Source: Hoylesella enoeca JCM 12259
GTDB lineage: Bacteria > Bacteroidota > Bacteroidia > Bacteroidales > Bacteroidaceae
Direction: 5' to 3'
Assembly (NCBI RefSeq): GCF_000613405.1
Contig: NZ_BAIX01000012.1
Coordinates: 1-59,065 of the forward strand
Length of the DNA stretch: 59,065 nucleotides
Part shown: positions 30,062-41,297 of the stretch, in pieces
How positions within the stretch are numbered: the stretch's first letter is position 1
How the letters are laid out: every line of letters begins with the position of its first letter
Program-made: the position numbers and the translations under genes
Notes under the pieces: generated by a model
Told to the model about the DNA's origin: nothing
The model's input: the letters and a program-made list of their open reading frames with translations, nothing else
Databases searched by the model: none

Positions 30062-30583
30062 ATCAGAAATCAGGAAGCAAATCAAGCCCGCAAAGCCCAA
30101 TTCAGTCGCGCGCAATTAGCCGACTTCTCGCAGGCCATCACCGACAGACTGTTGCATCATCCGCGTTTAAAGGCAGCCAAAACCATACTCCTCTATTATT
30201 CGCTACCCGATGAGGTCGACACCCACGAGCTGGTCAACCGGCTTGTAACGATGGGCAAGCAGATATTGCTGCCCGTGGTGATCGACGGCGAAAACCTGGA
30301 AGTGCGGCATTATCGCGGTTTGCAGGACCTGTGCGAAGGTAGCTTTCATATCTTGGAACCGGTCGGCGAACCCTTTACGGCCTATGATCAGATCGATTTG
30401 GTCGTCGTTCCAGGTGTCGGCTTCGATGCCGCCGGCAACCGTTTGGGCCGCGGCAAGGGCTATTACGACCGTTTGCTGCGACAAATGCCCGATACGTATA
30501 AACTCGGCGTGTGTTTCGACTTTCAGAAAGTCGAAACGATCCCCACAGATCAATATGATATTCAGATGCACGAAGTGCTTTAA
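30054..30583 (+). CDS. 5-formyltetrahydrofolate cyclo-ligase, frame interrupted as read
   Basis: Enzyme converting 5-formyl-THF to 5,10-methenyl-THF with ATP. The C-terminal motif GVGFDAAGNRLGRGKGYYDR and the mid-protein LLYYSLPDEVDTHEL are typical. The first codons from ATG 30054 read MFKSEIRKQIK and then run out of frame. One G restored at about 30086 (AAGCCC to AAGGCCC) gives KARKAQFSRAQLADFSQAI and a 176-residue protein, the normal family length. Without it only the frame from about 30152 is open. Confidence 0.88.
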
Positions 30584-30612
30584 GAATTGAGCACCTCGTC
30601 AACCATCAACAA

Positions 30613-30647
30613 ACAGGGATTTAAGCAGACGTCGCTTAAATCCCTGT
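30613..30647 (+). terminator. Hairpin after the cyclo-ligase gene
   Basis: ACAGGGATTTAAGC (30613-30626) and its perfect reverse complement (30634-30647) enclose 7 bases. The 14-bp stem lies 30 bases after the stop at 30583. No T run follows, so it may act as an RNA end-stabilising hairpin. Confidence 0.6.
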
Positions 30648-30700
30648 CAACGTATTCACGATAAAATTTGTTTTGTGTCGAGACGCCGCTTCTGCGGACT

Positions 30701-30766
30701 ATTCGACAAGTATAGGACCTGTGCCCCACGAGTATAGGACTTGTCATCGACAAGTATGCTCCCGCT
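30701..30766. repeat. Three degenerate 22-bp tandem units
   Basis: The word AGTAT recurs with G at 30710, 30732 and 30754, exactly 22 apart. Units 1 and 2 share AGTATAGGAC and TGT; units 1 and 3 share TCGACAAGTAT. A possible inverted copy (AATACTT) follows near 30780. The rest of the 337-base gap 30584-30920 holds only the two hairpins listed. Confidence 0.5.
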
Positions 30767-30867
30767 TCGAATACCCGCAATACTTCGTCCAGCCCATTTT
30801 CCCAATTTTTGATCTATCCAAGGGCTTGGACGGCTCATTTTTGCGCATGGAATCCTCACGAATAGAA

Positions 30868-30900
30868 AAAGAGGAGAATCTGGTTCGGATTCTCCTCTTT
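30868..30900 (-). terminator. Terminator of the groES-groEL operon
   Basis: AAAGAGGAGAATC (30868-30880) and GATTCTCCTCTTT (30888-30900) form a perfect 13-bp stem with a 7-base loop, 20 bases beyond the groEL stop. On the minus strand the stem runs into TTTTT. Confidence 0.88.
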
Positions 30901-30920
30901 AATCGATTATTGGGAACAGA

Positions 30921-32555
<1,635 letters not shown>

Positions 32556-32580
32556 TTATTGTGTGATTGGGTTTAAACAA

Positions 32581-32853
32581 TTATTTATTTAAAACAGCGA
32601 GCACATCGCTTTGGCGCATAATCAGATATTTCTCGCCCTCAAACTCAAGCTCCGTACCAGCGTATTTCCCGTAAAGTACGTCGTCGCCGGCTTTCAATAC
32701 CATTTCCTCATCTTTTGTTCCGTTACCTACGGCGATGATTTTACCATGCAACGGTTTCTCTTTTGCGGTGTCGGGAATAATGATTCCACCTACTTTTTCT
32801 TCCGCAGCAGCAGGTTGTACAAGCACTCTGTCTGCTAATGGTTTAATGTTCAT
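32581..32853 (-). CDS. groES: Co-chaperonin GroES
   Basis: 90 residues, [20 protein letters not shown] to DVLAVLNK, with the mobile loop around [16 protein letters not shown] and the [21 protein letters not shown] core. It caps the GroEL ring as a heptamer. It is the first gene of the groES-groEL operon. Confidence 0.98.
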   Translation of the reverse strand: MNIKPLADRVLVQPAAAEEKVGGIIIPDTAKEKPLHGKIIAVGNGTKDEEMVLKAGDDVLYGKYAGTELEFEGEKYLIMRQSDVLAVLNK

Positions 32854-32945
32854 AATTCAAACTATATTAAATGTTTTATAAATTGATCTCTTTACGAGTC
32901 ACCCCACGCAAAGCGAAATTCGTGCCAAAGGCAGACAAGTGACAA

Positions 32946-32970
32946 ATCTGGCACAACACCGCTGCCAGAT
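32946..32970. promoter_or_regulatory. Inverted repeat upstream of groES
   Basis: ATCTGGCA, 9 bases, TGCCAGAT: a perfect 8-bp inverted repeat with a 9-base spacer, about 95 bases before groES. The arm-spacer layout recalls CIRCE but the sequence differs. Part of it recurs nearby (TGCCAAAGGCA). It also lies just past the thrE stop and could be a weak terminator of that gene. Confidence 0.45.
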
Positions 32971-32979
32971 ATGTCAATT

Positions 32980-34389
32980 TCATTCTATGCAATGAAGATC
33001 TACAAAATTGCCACATCTTTTACGTTCGGCTATCAGCCGCTCTAATTTGCGTCTACGCTCAGGAGCAATCCAGCGACGAGCGAATATATTAGGAATAGCC
33101 ACACCAACGGCAATACACAAGATCAATAACGACGCTCGGATAGCATTGTGCGTGGCTATGGTAACTTCTCCCACCACACCATGCATTTCAATGATCGCAA
33201 AAAGAGCACGATACATCAACACGCCCGGCACCATCGGGATAACACTCGGAATCGAAATACAATGATGCGGTGTGTGGAACACATGCACTAACTTAATCGT
33301 AATAATACTGATAAGCGATGATCCAATGAGCGAGCCAATCACAGGGCCCCAATCAAGACCGACATTATGGTTGCTGGGACCTAAGTTAACGAAATTCCGA
33401 GAGCACACCGCAATAATACCGCCGATAGCAACTACCCACAGCAAACGTTTCGGAAGATTGAAGATCATCGAAAATCCCATGGCCGAAATTGCTGCTGCAA
33501 TGGCATATTCTATATAAGAATGATGGGGCGTCATCGGCAAATCTTTCACGAAATTATCGATTCCGCAGATCTTAATAGCAAGTGCGATACCAAATGCCAT
33601 GGCCGCAACCATCAACAGCGTATTCACCGCTCGCACGATTCCCACTTCAATGTTGTTGTCCAACATATCACTAACAAAATTGATCAGCGGTACACCCGGA
33701 ACGATAAACAGCGCACAGGCCATTAACGGATGCCATGGTGTGGCAGAATGAGTGAAAGGTATTAGCCAAGCAGGTAACAGTGATTCCACGACTGGCATAG
33801 AGATAAAAGCAGTCAAAAACGCCAATAATGTCGAAAAGAATGCAGCAAAGGCGATATTGGCATAACCGTTGGAACCGATTTCATTAAGCACACTACGAAG
33901 TCTGAATCCAAGGATCGCAGCAAGAGATGCATAAAAGAATGCCGGCCAGTCGCAACCGAATTGGATGCAGAAGCCTCCACAAGCGAATCCCGCTCCAACA
34001 GCAACCATCCATGGCGTATAATTGCGTTTGCGCGAACTGATCTCCTCCAAAGCCGTCTCATATTGTTCGAGCGAATAGTCTTTGCTGATCGCCCGCCAAG
34101 ACAATCGACTGACAGCAGAGATCGCCTCCATGTTGATGCCATGCTTATCACAACGCTGGAATTTAGAGAAAGAATGCTCTTCATCGCTCAGATTCACCAT
34201 CAGCATGTTATAAGTGATATGTATATGCAGATCGTCTTCGGGCAAACCGAGATACATGGCCGTGCGTTTCATATTTCGCATAATCCGACTCGTGTCGGCC
34301 GAACTCTCCACTAAAATTTTCCCCGTGCGTAAAAGCAAATCAAGCTTTCGGCGCAAAAGACATTCGGAATAATGTTTGTTTTTCTCCAT
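32980..34389 (-). CDS. ThrE-type threonine/serine exporter family membrane protein
   Basis: 469 residues. The soluble N-terminal part (1-125) leads into about ten membrane helices in two groups (about 130-260 and 285-430). This is the fused layout of the ThrE family, where other bacteria use two proteins. Family signs include the IMRNMKRTAMYLGLP start and FIVPGVPLINFVSDM / IPMVPGVLMYRALFAI, the repeated VPGVP/VPGVL element. Members export threonine and serine or related amino acids. It ends 126 bases before groES on the same strand. Confidence 0.88.
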   Translation of the reverse strand: MEKNKHYSECLLRRKLDLLLRTGKILVESSADTSRIMRNMKRTAMYLGLPEDDLHIHITYNMLMVNLSDEEHSFSKFQRCDKHGINMEAISAVSRLSWRAISKDYSLEQYETALEEISSRKRNYTPWMVAVGAGFACGGFCIQFGCDWPAFFYASLAAILGFRLRSVLNEIGSNGYANIAFAAFFSTLLAFLTAFISMPVVESLLPAWLIPFTHSATPWHPLMACALFIVPGVPLINFVSDMLDNNIEVGIVRAVNTLLMVAAMAFGIALAIKICGIDNFVKDLPMTPHHSYIEYAIAAAISAMGFSMIFNLPKRLLWVVAIGGIIAVCSRNFVNLGPSNHNVGLDWGPVIGSLIGSSLISIITIKLVHVFHTPHHCISIPSVIPMVPGVLMYRALFAIIEMHGVVGEVTIATHNAIRASLLILCIAVGVAIPNIFARRWIAPERRRKLERLIAERKRCGNFVDLHCIE

Positions 34390-34430
34390 TTTATCCTGTC
34401 AAAACTTCTATAAAATACCGATTTTGGATG

Positions 34431-34438
34431 CAAAGTTA
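34431..34438 (-). promoter_or_regulatory. Candidate -7 element for the thrE-type gene
   Basis: On the minus strand TAACTTTG fits TAnnTTTG and lies 42 bases before the ATG at 34389. No clear TTTG box 20 bases upstream. Confidence 0.45.
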
Positions 34439-34524
34439 GTACAAAAACTTGAAGGAAGCAGGCCAAGCCACAGATATTTGACTAATTTTCCGAACACATT
34501 TTCTAATATATGCAAATAAATCCG

Positions 34525-34532
34525 TACTTTTG
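34525..34532 (+). promoter_or_regulatory. Candidate -7 element for the AspT-type gene
   Basis: TACTTTTG fits TAnnTTTG and ends 21 bases before the chosen ATG 34554. TTTT lies 22 bases upstream at 34499-34502. The short distance supports 34554 over the TTG at 34530, which lies inside this element. Confidence 0.5.
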
Positions 34533-34553
34533 CAGCCGAATAACACTACTATT

Positions 34554-36245
34554 ATGGAATGGTTAATTAACCTCTTTACAACAACAGACTCTGTGGCGCA
34601 CATCGCGCTGCTCTACGCCATCGTCATCGCGTGTGGCGTCTATCTCGGGAAAATCAAAGTTGGAGGAATCTCGCTCGGTGTGACATTTGTCCTTTTTGCA
34701 GGAATCGTAGCAGGACATGTAGGGTTCACAGCCCCTGTCAACATCCTGACATTCATCCAAGACTTCGGACTCATCCTCTTCGTATTCTGCATCGGACTCC
34801 AAGTCGGTCCTGGTTTCTTTGAGAGTTTCCGCAAAGGAGGAATCACACTCAATCTCCTTTCCACGGCACTCATCGTGCTCAACATTGGCGTAATGTTTGG
34901 ATGCTACTATCTCTTCTTCGACACGGGCGATAAAAACAATCTTCCGATGATGGTCGGCACACTTTATGGTGCCGTGACTAACACGCCCGGACTCGGTGCA
35001 GCCAAAGAAGCATTGACCAGTGTCTTTGCCCAAGGTTCCGTGCCGGAAATCGCTTCGGGTTACGCCTGTGCATACCCTTTGGGAGTGTTGGGCATCATCG
35101 GCGCCACCATCGCCGTGCGATACATCTGCCGCGTAAACCTCAGTGATGAAGAAAAGGAACTCGATGTACAAGAGTCTGACAATCCACATGCCAAGCCGCA
35201 CATCATGCACCTCAAAGTGAGCAATGCTTACATGGCAGGGCGAACATTGGGGCAAATCTCTGAATTTCTCAACCGCGACTTTGTCTGTACACGACTCTTG
35301 CACAACGGCGAAGTTTCGATCCCCATACAAAACACCGTACTCGAACTGGGCGACGAAGTGTTAATCGTGTGCGCCACAGCCGATGCCGAGGCCATTCAAG
35401 CTTTTATCGGTCCAATAATTGATGCTGAATGGACTGCAGAAGACAAAACACAGCCACTGGTTTCGCGCAGAATCGTTGTGACCAAACCATCGATGAATGG
35501 AAAAACACTGGGTAAAATCCACTTCAATAGCGTTTACGGCGTCAATATCACACGCATCACCCGACAAGGAATCGATCTTTTTGCCAGTCGTGAACACCAT
35601 TTCAACGTGGGCGACCGCGTCATGGTGGTCGGTCCGGAAGATAATGTTAATCGTGTAGCCGATATGATGGGTAACTCCGTCAAGCGTCTTGACACACCCA
35701 ATATTGCCACCATCTTCATCGGAATCATCATCGGAATACTCTTCGGAAGTATTCCCGTTGCCATCCCCGGAATGCCTGCACCACTCAAACTCGGTATTGC
35801 TGGCGGACCGCTGATCATCGCCATTCTTATCGGCCGATTCGGTTACAGGATGAAACTCGTCACCTATACCACCACTTCTGCCAACATGATGCTACGCGAA
35901 ATCGGCCTTGTGCTCTTCCTGGCAAGTGTCGGAATTAAGGCCGGAGCCAACTTCTGGCAGACCGTCATCGAAGGCGACGGATTGAAATACGTTTACACCG
36001 GCGTGCTGATCACGATCATTCCGATTCTGATCATCGGCACAATTGCCCGGTTGAAGTACAAGTTCAATTATTTCACCATCATGGGAATGCTGGCTGGAAC
36101 ATGCACAGATCCTCCCGCATTGGCTTATGCCAACCAGATTTGTTCCAAAGAAGCACCAGCCATCGGCTATTCCACGGTCTACCCACTCAGTATGTTTCTC
36201 CGAATTTTCACAGCCCAACTGATTGTACTCTTCTGTTGCGGATAG
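34554..36245 (+). CDS. AspT/YidE/YbjL-type antiporter with two RCK-C (TrkA-C) domains
   Basis: 563 residues. Five membrane helices (about 12-160), then two cytoplasmic TrkA-C type domains (about 205-285 and 295-375), then a second group of helices (about 385-563). This mirrored layout and [20 protein letters not shown] and [13 protein letters not shown] near the ends of the two halves mark the aspartate:alanine exchanger family. The real substrate is unknown. TrkA-C domains suggest gating by a small ligand. A strong terminator follows. Confidence 0.9.
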   Translation: MEWLINLFTTTDSVAHIALLYAIVIACGVYLGKIKVGGISLGVTFVLFAGIVAGHVGFTAPVNILTFIQDFGLILFVFCIGLQVGPGFFESFRKGGITLNLLSTALIVLNIGVMFGCYYLFFDTGDKNNLPMMVGTLYGAVTNTPGLGAAKEALTSVFAQGSVPEIASGYACAYPLGVLGIIGATIAVRYICRVNLSDEEKELDVQESDNPHAKPHIMHLKVSNAYMAGRTLGQISEFLNRDFVCTRLLHNGEVSIPIQNTVLELGDEVLIVCATADAEAIQAFIGPIIDAEWTAEDKTQPLVSRRIVVTKPSMNGKTLGKIHFNSVYGVNITRITRQGIDLFASREHHFNVGDRVMVVGPEDNVNRVADMMGNSVKRLDTPNIATIFIGIIIGILFGSIPVAIPGMPAPLKLGIAGGPLIIAILIGRFGYRMKLVTYTTTSANMMLREIGLVLFLASVGIKAGANFWQTVIEGDGLKYVYTGVLITIIPILIIGTIARLKYKFNYFTIMGMLAGTCTDPPALAYANQICSKEAPAIGYSTVYPLSMFLRIFTAQLIVLFCCG

Positions 36246-36272
36246 ATTCAGGAGAAAACTTAAAAATCATTC

Positions 36273-36302
36273 AAGGAGCTAAGCCTTTTCGCTTAGCTCC
36301 TT
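36273..36302 (+). terminator. Terminator of the AspT-type gene
   Basis: AAGGAGCTAAGC (36273-36284), loop CTTTTC, and the exact complement GCTTAGCTCCTT (36291-36302), followed by TACTTTACC. A 12-bp perfect stem 28 bases after the stop. Confidence 0.85.
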
Positions 36303-36417
36303 TACTTTACCACATTAATATGAATCATCACGTCATTGCAATTGCTATTTCCCAGTGGGAAATGAAGTCCACATGCAAGCAGGACCATTTTTCCAACTCT
36401 TTTATTAAGTCTTCCAT

Positions 36418-36475
36418 CTACCGGTTAATTTCGTCAATTGATGAAATTAAGCTTGCCGGCTACCGGTTAATTTCT
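36418..36475. repeat. Direct repeat flanking a 26-bp near-palindrome
   Basis: CTACCGGTTAATTTC occurs at about 36418 and again at about 36460. Between and overlapping them, 36425-36450 reads the same on both strands except for one base pair (TTAATTTC, G, TCAATTGA, T, GAAATTAA). It lies in the 300-base gap between the AspT-type gene and the convergent DUF4738 gene and could end transcription from either side, or be a dispersed repeat. Confidence 0.6.
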
Positions 36476-36546
36476 GCAGCTGTTTTTTATTAAACCAACG
36501 AGTTGCTAGCCTTTTTCTACAATGATTTTAAGAGAAACTGAAGCTT

Positions 36547-37350
36547 TTACTCAACAAATCGCATCGTCATTGCTCCGTCATAAGAGATGACGACCTCTAC
36601 GATATAACTGCTCGGGCTGTCGGGCATACAAATGTGTGTGTAATAATGGAGACCGGCTGCATCGATGCGTGTCAACAGCATATCGCTCAGAATACTCTGG
36701 CTTAAGAAATCGGCTGGAACCTTGTCTCGGAAATCTGTCTTGCGGAAATCACGCGAGAAAAGTTTCTGTGCGCCTTTGAATACGCTGATGTGAATGATAT
36801 TATCATAATAAACGTTGTCCACCTCTACGCCCTCGTCATTATACGAAGTTCTGATCACCTTAAATGTGGTGGGATTGACTTGCACATAGCTGTGATATTT
36901 TCCACCGTCGAACGTGACAATCGTGTCGCGCTTGATCAGTTGGTTTTGATTCAGAGCCTGCGGACGACGCGTGTCAAAAGCCATGAGGTCGACTTTATCG
37001 GTGCTGAGTGTCAGCCGAACAAGTTCACCGTTTTGATTCTTGAATATGAACAGATGCTTACTGAGCTTGACGATCAAATATTTCACGTCATTGGCTCCGT
37101 GGAGCACCAGCGTGTCGTTGAACACCTGGAAAGAGACGGGCTGACTCGTCGTGTCGGGATAGAAAATGGAATCGCCTTTGGCACGAAAGGCCACGTCTTC
37201 TTCGTCTTCATTCACCCAAACTCCTTGCAACATCTGCTTCGCTTTAAGGTCTTCCGAAGAGACAGAGATCGACTGTGCATTGCGGTTTCGGCACGCCCCC
37301 AACGCCATCAAACCAATCCATGCGACGACAATATAACGATTTGGCTTCAT
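36547..37350 (-). CDS. DUF4738-type lipoprotein
   Basis: The start at 37350 gives MKPNRYIVVAWIGLMALGAC, a lipoprotein signal with Cys20; the upstream Met at 37386 would overlap ugd. The mature 247 residues are strand-rich, with MLQGVWVNEDEEDVAFRAKGDSIFYPD near the start, as in DUF4738 lipoproteins of Prevotella and Bacteroides. Function is unknown. It follows ugd by 20 bases and probably shares its transcript. Confidence 0.8.
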   Translation of the reverse strand: MKPNRYIVVAWIGLMALGACRNRNAQSISVSSEDLKAKQMLQGVWVNEDEEDVAFRAKGDSIFYPDTTSQPVSFQVFNDTLVLHGANDVKYLIVKLSKHLFIFKNQNGELVRLTLSTDKVDLMAFDTRRPQALNQNQLIKRDTIVTFDGGKYHSYVQVNPTTFKVIRTSYNDEGVEVDNVYYDNIIHISVFKGAQKLFSRDFRKTDFRDKVPADFLSQSILSDMLLTRIDAAGLHYYTHICMPDSPSSYIVEVVISYDGAMTMRFVE

Positions 37351-37370
37351 CACTCCTTTTATAATACTAG

Positions 37371-38686
37371 TCAACACCCGATGCAATGATATTCAAATCC
37401 GGCTTCTTTGAGTTCGGCAGCATCAAAAATATTTCGCCCATCGATAATCAGTCGGCGACGCATAGCCTTAGCAATGACCTCCCAATTGGGCAACCGAAAC
37501 TCTTTCCATTCGGTGATCAGAAGCAGTGCATCAGCATCAAGGACCACATCATACATATCTCGTCCGTATGCCACAGCATCGCCCACGCGACGCCGGCATT
37601 CGTCCATCGCCACAGGATCATAGACATTCACACGGCAACCGGCCTTGAGCAACTTGCCGATCATGACCAAAGCGGTCGACTCCCGCATATCATCGGTTTC
37701 GGGTTTAAACGACAATCCCCATAGTGCAATGGTTTTCCCTCTCAGCGATTCGTCCTTGAATGTGGTTTGCAATTTATCGAAAAGAATGCCTTTCTGCTGT
37801 TGATTGACCCGCTCGACAGCTTTCAACACCTCCATCGAATAGCCTGCATCGTCAGCTGTCTTGATGAGTGCCCTCACATCTTTGGGAAAACAACTGCCTC
37901 CATAACCACATCCGGCATACAGGAATTTACGGCCGATGCGCGTGTCACTACCGATTCCTGCTCGCACCATATTCACGTCAGCGCCCACCAACTCACAGAG
38001 GTTGGCCATGTCGTTCATAAACGAGATTCGCGTGGCCAACATCGAATTAGCGGCATATTTGGTCATTTCGGCGCTGGGAATATCCATAAAGATCACGCGG
38101 AAATTGTTGAGAAGAAACGGTTTGTAGAGACGGGTGAGCAATGCTTTGGCCTTTTCGCTCTCCACGCCCACAACCACTCTGTCGGGACTCATGAAGTCTT
38201 TGATGCGTTGCCTTCCTTTAAAAACTCCGGATTGCTGGCCACATCGAAATCTGTTTCAATGCCGCGGCGATCGAGTTCGGTCTGAATTGTTTCCCGAACT
38301 CGACGTGCTGTGCCCACGGGGACAGTGCTTTTTGTGACCACGACAATATATTTACGGAGATTCTCCCCTATTGTCCGGGCCACTTGCAACACGTAACTCA
38401 AATCTGCACTACCATCTTCGTCGGGCGGCGTACCCACTGCTGAAAACACGATCTGCTGTTCGTTCAACACCTCGGCCAATGAAGTGGTAAACCGAAGTCT
38501 ACCCGCCCGAATATTTTTCAACACAAGTTCATCCAATCCCGGTTCATAAATGGGGATATCACCCCGCTTCAATCGCTCAATTTTCTGCACATCGACGTCC
38601 ACGCAAGTGACCACAGCACCCGTGTCGGCAAAGCATGCTCCCGACACAAGTCCTACATATCCAGTACCGACAATGGCTATATTCAT
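37371..38686 (-). CDS. ugd: UDP-glucose 6-dehydrogenase, frame interrupted as read
   Basis: NAD-binding start MNIAIVGTGYVGLVSGACFA, catalytic Cys in GYGGSCFPKDV, and the C-terminal domain with LWGLSFKPETDDMRES. It oxidises UDP-glucose to UDP-glucuronate for surface polysaccharide. The frame breaks near 38203: on the minus strand GCATCAAAGACTTC with one A restored gives AIKDFMSPDRVV. The joined protein is 438 residues, the usual length. As read, the two frames are 38189-38686 and 37371-38192. Its ATG overlaps the rfbC stop. Confidence 0.9.
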
Positions 38687-39233
38687 TACTCGAAAATTTC
38701 TGCTTCGCGCAGCGATTTGGCCTTGGAATCTTTCTCGCTCATCACCACATCTTTCGTGTCGATAGGCCAGTCGATGCTGATTTCTTCATCATTCCAGCGG
38801 ATACTTGCCTCGGCCTGCGGGGCATAAACATTGTCCACCTTATATGTAAAGACGGCTTCGTCGCTCAAAACAAGAAACCCATGGGCGAAGCCCCGCGGTA
38901 TGAAAAACTGCCGTTTGTTCTCATCGCTCAGTTCGACCATCACATATTGTCCGAAAGTCGGTGAACTTTTGCGCAGATCTACGGCCACATCCAAGACCCG
39001 TCCTTTGATAACTCGCACGAGTTTGGCCTGAGAGTACGCACCTTTTTGATAATGAAGACCGCGCAGAACGCCGTAACTCGACTTCGATTCATTGTCCTGA
39101 ACAAAGTCGACAGGTCCGACTTGCGCTTCAAATTCGGCTTTCTTCCAAGCTCGAAGAAGTATCCGCGGGCATCGTTAAACACTTTCGGTTCAAGGATATA
39201 CACTCCTTCGATTGCTGTCTTGATATATTCCAT
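38686..39233 (-). CDS. rfbC: dTDP-4-dehydrorhamnose 3,5-epimerase, frame interrupted as read
   Basis: Start MEYIKTAIEGVYILEPKVFN; later segment PRGFAHGFLVLSDEA carries the cupin-like active-site region. The frame breaks near 39149: adding one base after GAG gives YFFE-x-WKKAEFEAQVGPVDF, then DNESKSSYGVLRGLHYQKGA with the catalytic His in GLHYQ. The restored protein is 182 residues, normal for RfbC. It makes dTDP-L-rhamnose precursors. It is co-oriented with ugd and overlaps it by one base. Confidence 0.88.
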
Positions 39234-39352
39234 AAAGATAATAACGTGTCTTGTAAAATCGGCAACAAAGGTAAACAATAAATCTGACAACCGATCATAT
39301 TGCATGGAGAATTAACTTGCCCATCCTCAAAAGTGTTTTTTATACTTAATCG

Positions 39353-39384
39353 TTTGTCGATTTCAGCGAAAAGACGTAATTTTG
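39353..39384 (+). promoter_or_regulatory. Promoter of the HU/SPOR gene
   Basis: TTTG (39353-39356), exactly 20 bases, TAATTTTG (39377-39384): consensus in both boxes. The start of transcription would fall at about 39388-39391, on or beside the GTG start codon at 39390. Confidence 0.8.
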
Positions 39385-39389
39385 CAACC

Positions 39390-40505
39390 GTGATTGAATT
39401 AGAAAGACATATCGAAATACTGCTTTTGAACAATGATTGCGTGATCATTCCGGGCTTCGGAGGCTTCACCGCACATCATGTCGAAGCACGATATGACGAG
39501 GCAGAACAGCTTTTTCTTCCTCCGTTACGCACACTCGGATTCAATCCTCAACTCACAATGAACGACTCGCTGTTGGCTCTTTCCTATGTGGAAGCCTATG
39601 ACATCAGTTACCCCGAAGCGCTTCGGCGCATCGACGACGATGTGCGCGAACTCAGACAAAGACTCGAAGAGGAAGGCAGTTATGAGTTGAATTACATCGG
39701 AACAATCCGTGTTAACGATGAAGGACACTATGAGTTCGCCCCCAGTGAAGCCGGTATCTTGACGCCGAAACTATACGGTCTCAGTTCGTTTGAATTCCTT
39801 CGAATCGCGACATCATCGTCAACCGCTTTGCAAAAGACCGTTTCCGACGAGGCAACTAACGATAAACCAGAGCCTGAAAGCACGTTAGTTGCAAGCTCAT
39901 TAACGGTATCTGAGAAACCGACTGTTGATCCTACCGAAACAGAAGAGCCGTCAGACGCTGCTGCAGCCATATTGACAAGTTCGCCGGAAAAGACCGTGAG
40001 CATTCGTGTAAGCGTGTTGCGCGACTTCGCCATTGCGGCTTGCGTCGTTCTCGCTTTCCTACTTTTCCCTACTCGTTTGAGCATCAATGATCCGCATACA
40101 ACGCAAAGCGGCAAACTCGACACAAGTTTGCTCTATCGCGTGATGCCCAAAGACATTACCACCGGACAGGTTCCTACACAATTGATCAAGCCTCAAACGC
40201 AAACTTCCCAGGCAGAGCCGACTGCAAAAGAAACGACCAAACCCACAGCCGAACCGATAGACACGCTTTTCGGGAAGCCTTATTTCAGTATCGTTTTGGC
40301 CAGTCGTGTCACCCTCAAAAATGCCCAAGCCTATGTCGATCAGCTCCATCGCAATGGTTACGAAGAGGCCTCTGTGCTGCGCAGAAAGAAAGGAGCAAAA
40401 GTCATTTTCGGTCGATTCAAAACCCAAAACGAGGCTTATACATCTTTGAGAAGCCTACGTCGGCACAGCGAATTTGCCGAAGCATGGGTGATGTTGATTA
40501 AATAA
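39390..40505 (+). CDS. HU-CCDC81 and SPOR domain membrane protein
   Basis: The homologous N-terminus VIELERHIEILLLNNDCVII fixes the start at GTG 39390; no ATG fits. The 371 residues have an HU/CCDC81-like domain in the cytoplasm (1-135, with IPGFGGFTAHH and YIGTIRVNDEGHYEFAP), a linker, a membrane helix (about 211-228) and a periplasmic SPOR domain (about 298-371, YFSIVLASRV to AWVMLIK). SPOR domains bind denuded peptidoglycan at division sites. The pairing could link the chromosome or other cytoplasmic partners to the septum. FHA and ftsE genes lie downstream. Confidence 0.85.
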   Translation: MIELERHIEILLLNNDCVIIPGFGGFTAHHVEARYDEAEQLFLPPLRTLGFNPQLTMNDSLLALSYVEAYDISYPEALRRIDDDVRELRQRLEEEGSYELNYIGTIRVNDEGHYEFAPSEAGILTPKLYGLSSFEFLRIATSSSTALQKTVSDEATNDKPEPESTLVASSLTVSEKPTVDPTETEEPSDAAAAILTSSPEKTVSIRVSVLRDFAIAACVVLAFLLFPTRLSINDPHTTQSGKLDTSLLYRVMPKDITTGQVPTQLIKPQTQTSQAEPTAKETTKPTAEPIDTLFGKPYFSIVLASRVTLKNAQAYVDQLHRNGYEEASVLRRKKGAKVIFGRFKTQNEAYTSLRSLRRHSEFAEAWVMLIK

Positions 40506-40528
40506 CGCCCCCTCACTAATTCTTGATT

Positions 40529-41062
40529 ATGAAACGAGTACGCTGTCCCAAGTGCGACAATTACATCACATTTGATGAAACACAATATGCGTCCGGCCAA
40601 TCATTGGTATTCCAATGCCCTGCATGCGGTAAGGAATTTGGCATCCGAATCGGTGTTTCCAAACTTCGCAACACGCAGAAAGACGAAGTGACCGACGAAC
40701 AAGCAAACGAACAAGGATGCGGTTCTATCGTGGTGATCGAGAATGTGTTCCATTACAAACAGGTCATTCCACTTCGCATGGGTGATAATGTCATCGGTCG
40801 ATACATGAAAAACAGCGGCATCAACTGCCCCATCGAAACACGCGATCCCAGCATAGACATGACGCATTGTTTCATCCATGTGAGTCGCGATAAGCATGGC
40901 GCACTGCAATATATACTGCGCGACGGACCGAGCTATACGGGTACTTTCGTGGGCAACGACATCCTCGGCGACCGCGAACGACGCGTGATCGAAGACGGAA
41001 CGCTCTTTACCATCGGTGCCACCAGCATTGTCTTGCGGGCTGCCGGACATCCGGACGAATAA
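40529..41062 (+). CDS. Zinc-ribbon and FHA domain protein
   Basis: 177 residues from ATG 40529. N-terminal zinc ribbon with CPKC and CPAC (residues about 6-36), then an FHA domain (about 75-170) with VIGRYMKNSG, SIDMTHCFIHVSR and GPSYTGTFVGN. FHA domains bind phosphothreonine peptides. No kinase gene is in the window. It lies 23 bases after the HU/SPOR gene and is probably co-transcribed with it. Confidence 0.85.
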   Translation: MKRVRCPKCDNYITFDETQYASGQSLVFQCPACGKEFGIRIGVSKLRNTQKDEVTDEQANEQGCGSIVVIENVFHYKQVIPLRMGDNVIGRYMKNSGINCPIETRDPSIDMTHCFIHVSRDKHGALQYILRDGPSYTGTFVGNDILGDRERRVIEDGTLFTIGATSIVLRAAGHPDE

Positions 41063-41237
41063 CCAACTGTTTCTCCACAGTTTCTCAAACACCGTTTTTC
41101 GTTTTCCCATTTATACTTATTTACCGTCTGAAAAGCCGTTAATGAGGGGCCGAAAAGCATCTTTTCATCATGCCCGTTTATTTGATTCTCCCGATCAAAA
41201 TATAAGAACGAACACACATTATTCAACAGAAAATTCG

Positions 41238-41245
41238 TAACTTTG
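41238..41245 (+). promoter_or_regulatory. Candidate -7 element for ftsE
   Basis: TAACTTTG fits TAnnTTTG, 52 bases before the ATG at 41298. No TTTG is seen 20 bases upstream. The 235-base gap 41063-41297 shows nothing else clear. Confidence 0.4.
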
Positions 41246-41297
41246 CCACAAAATAGCACGGGAAAAATATCATATCATCATCTAAATAAGAATCGGA

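Noticed and set aside
32854..32979. CIRCE / HrcA operator before groES
   Set aside because: The TTAGCACTC-N9-GAGTGCTAA sequence is absent. Only an unrelated inverted repeat is seen.
34563..35330. Minus-strand frame of 255 codons
   Set aside because: Antisense to the AspT-type gene. It has no plausible domain.
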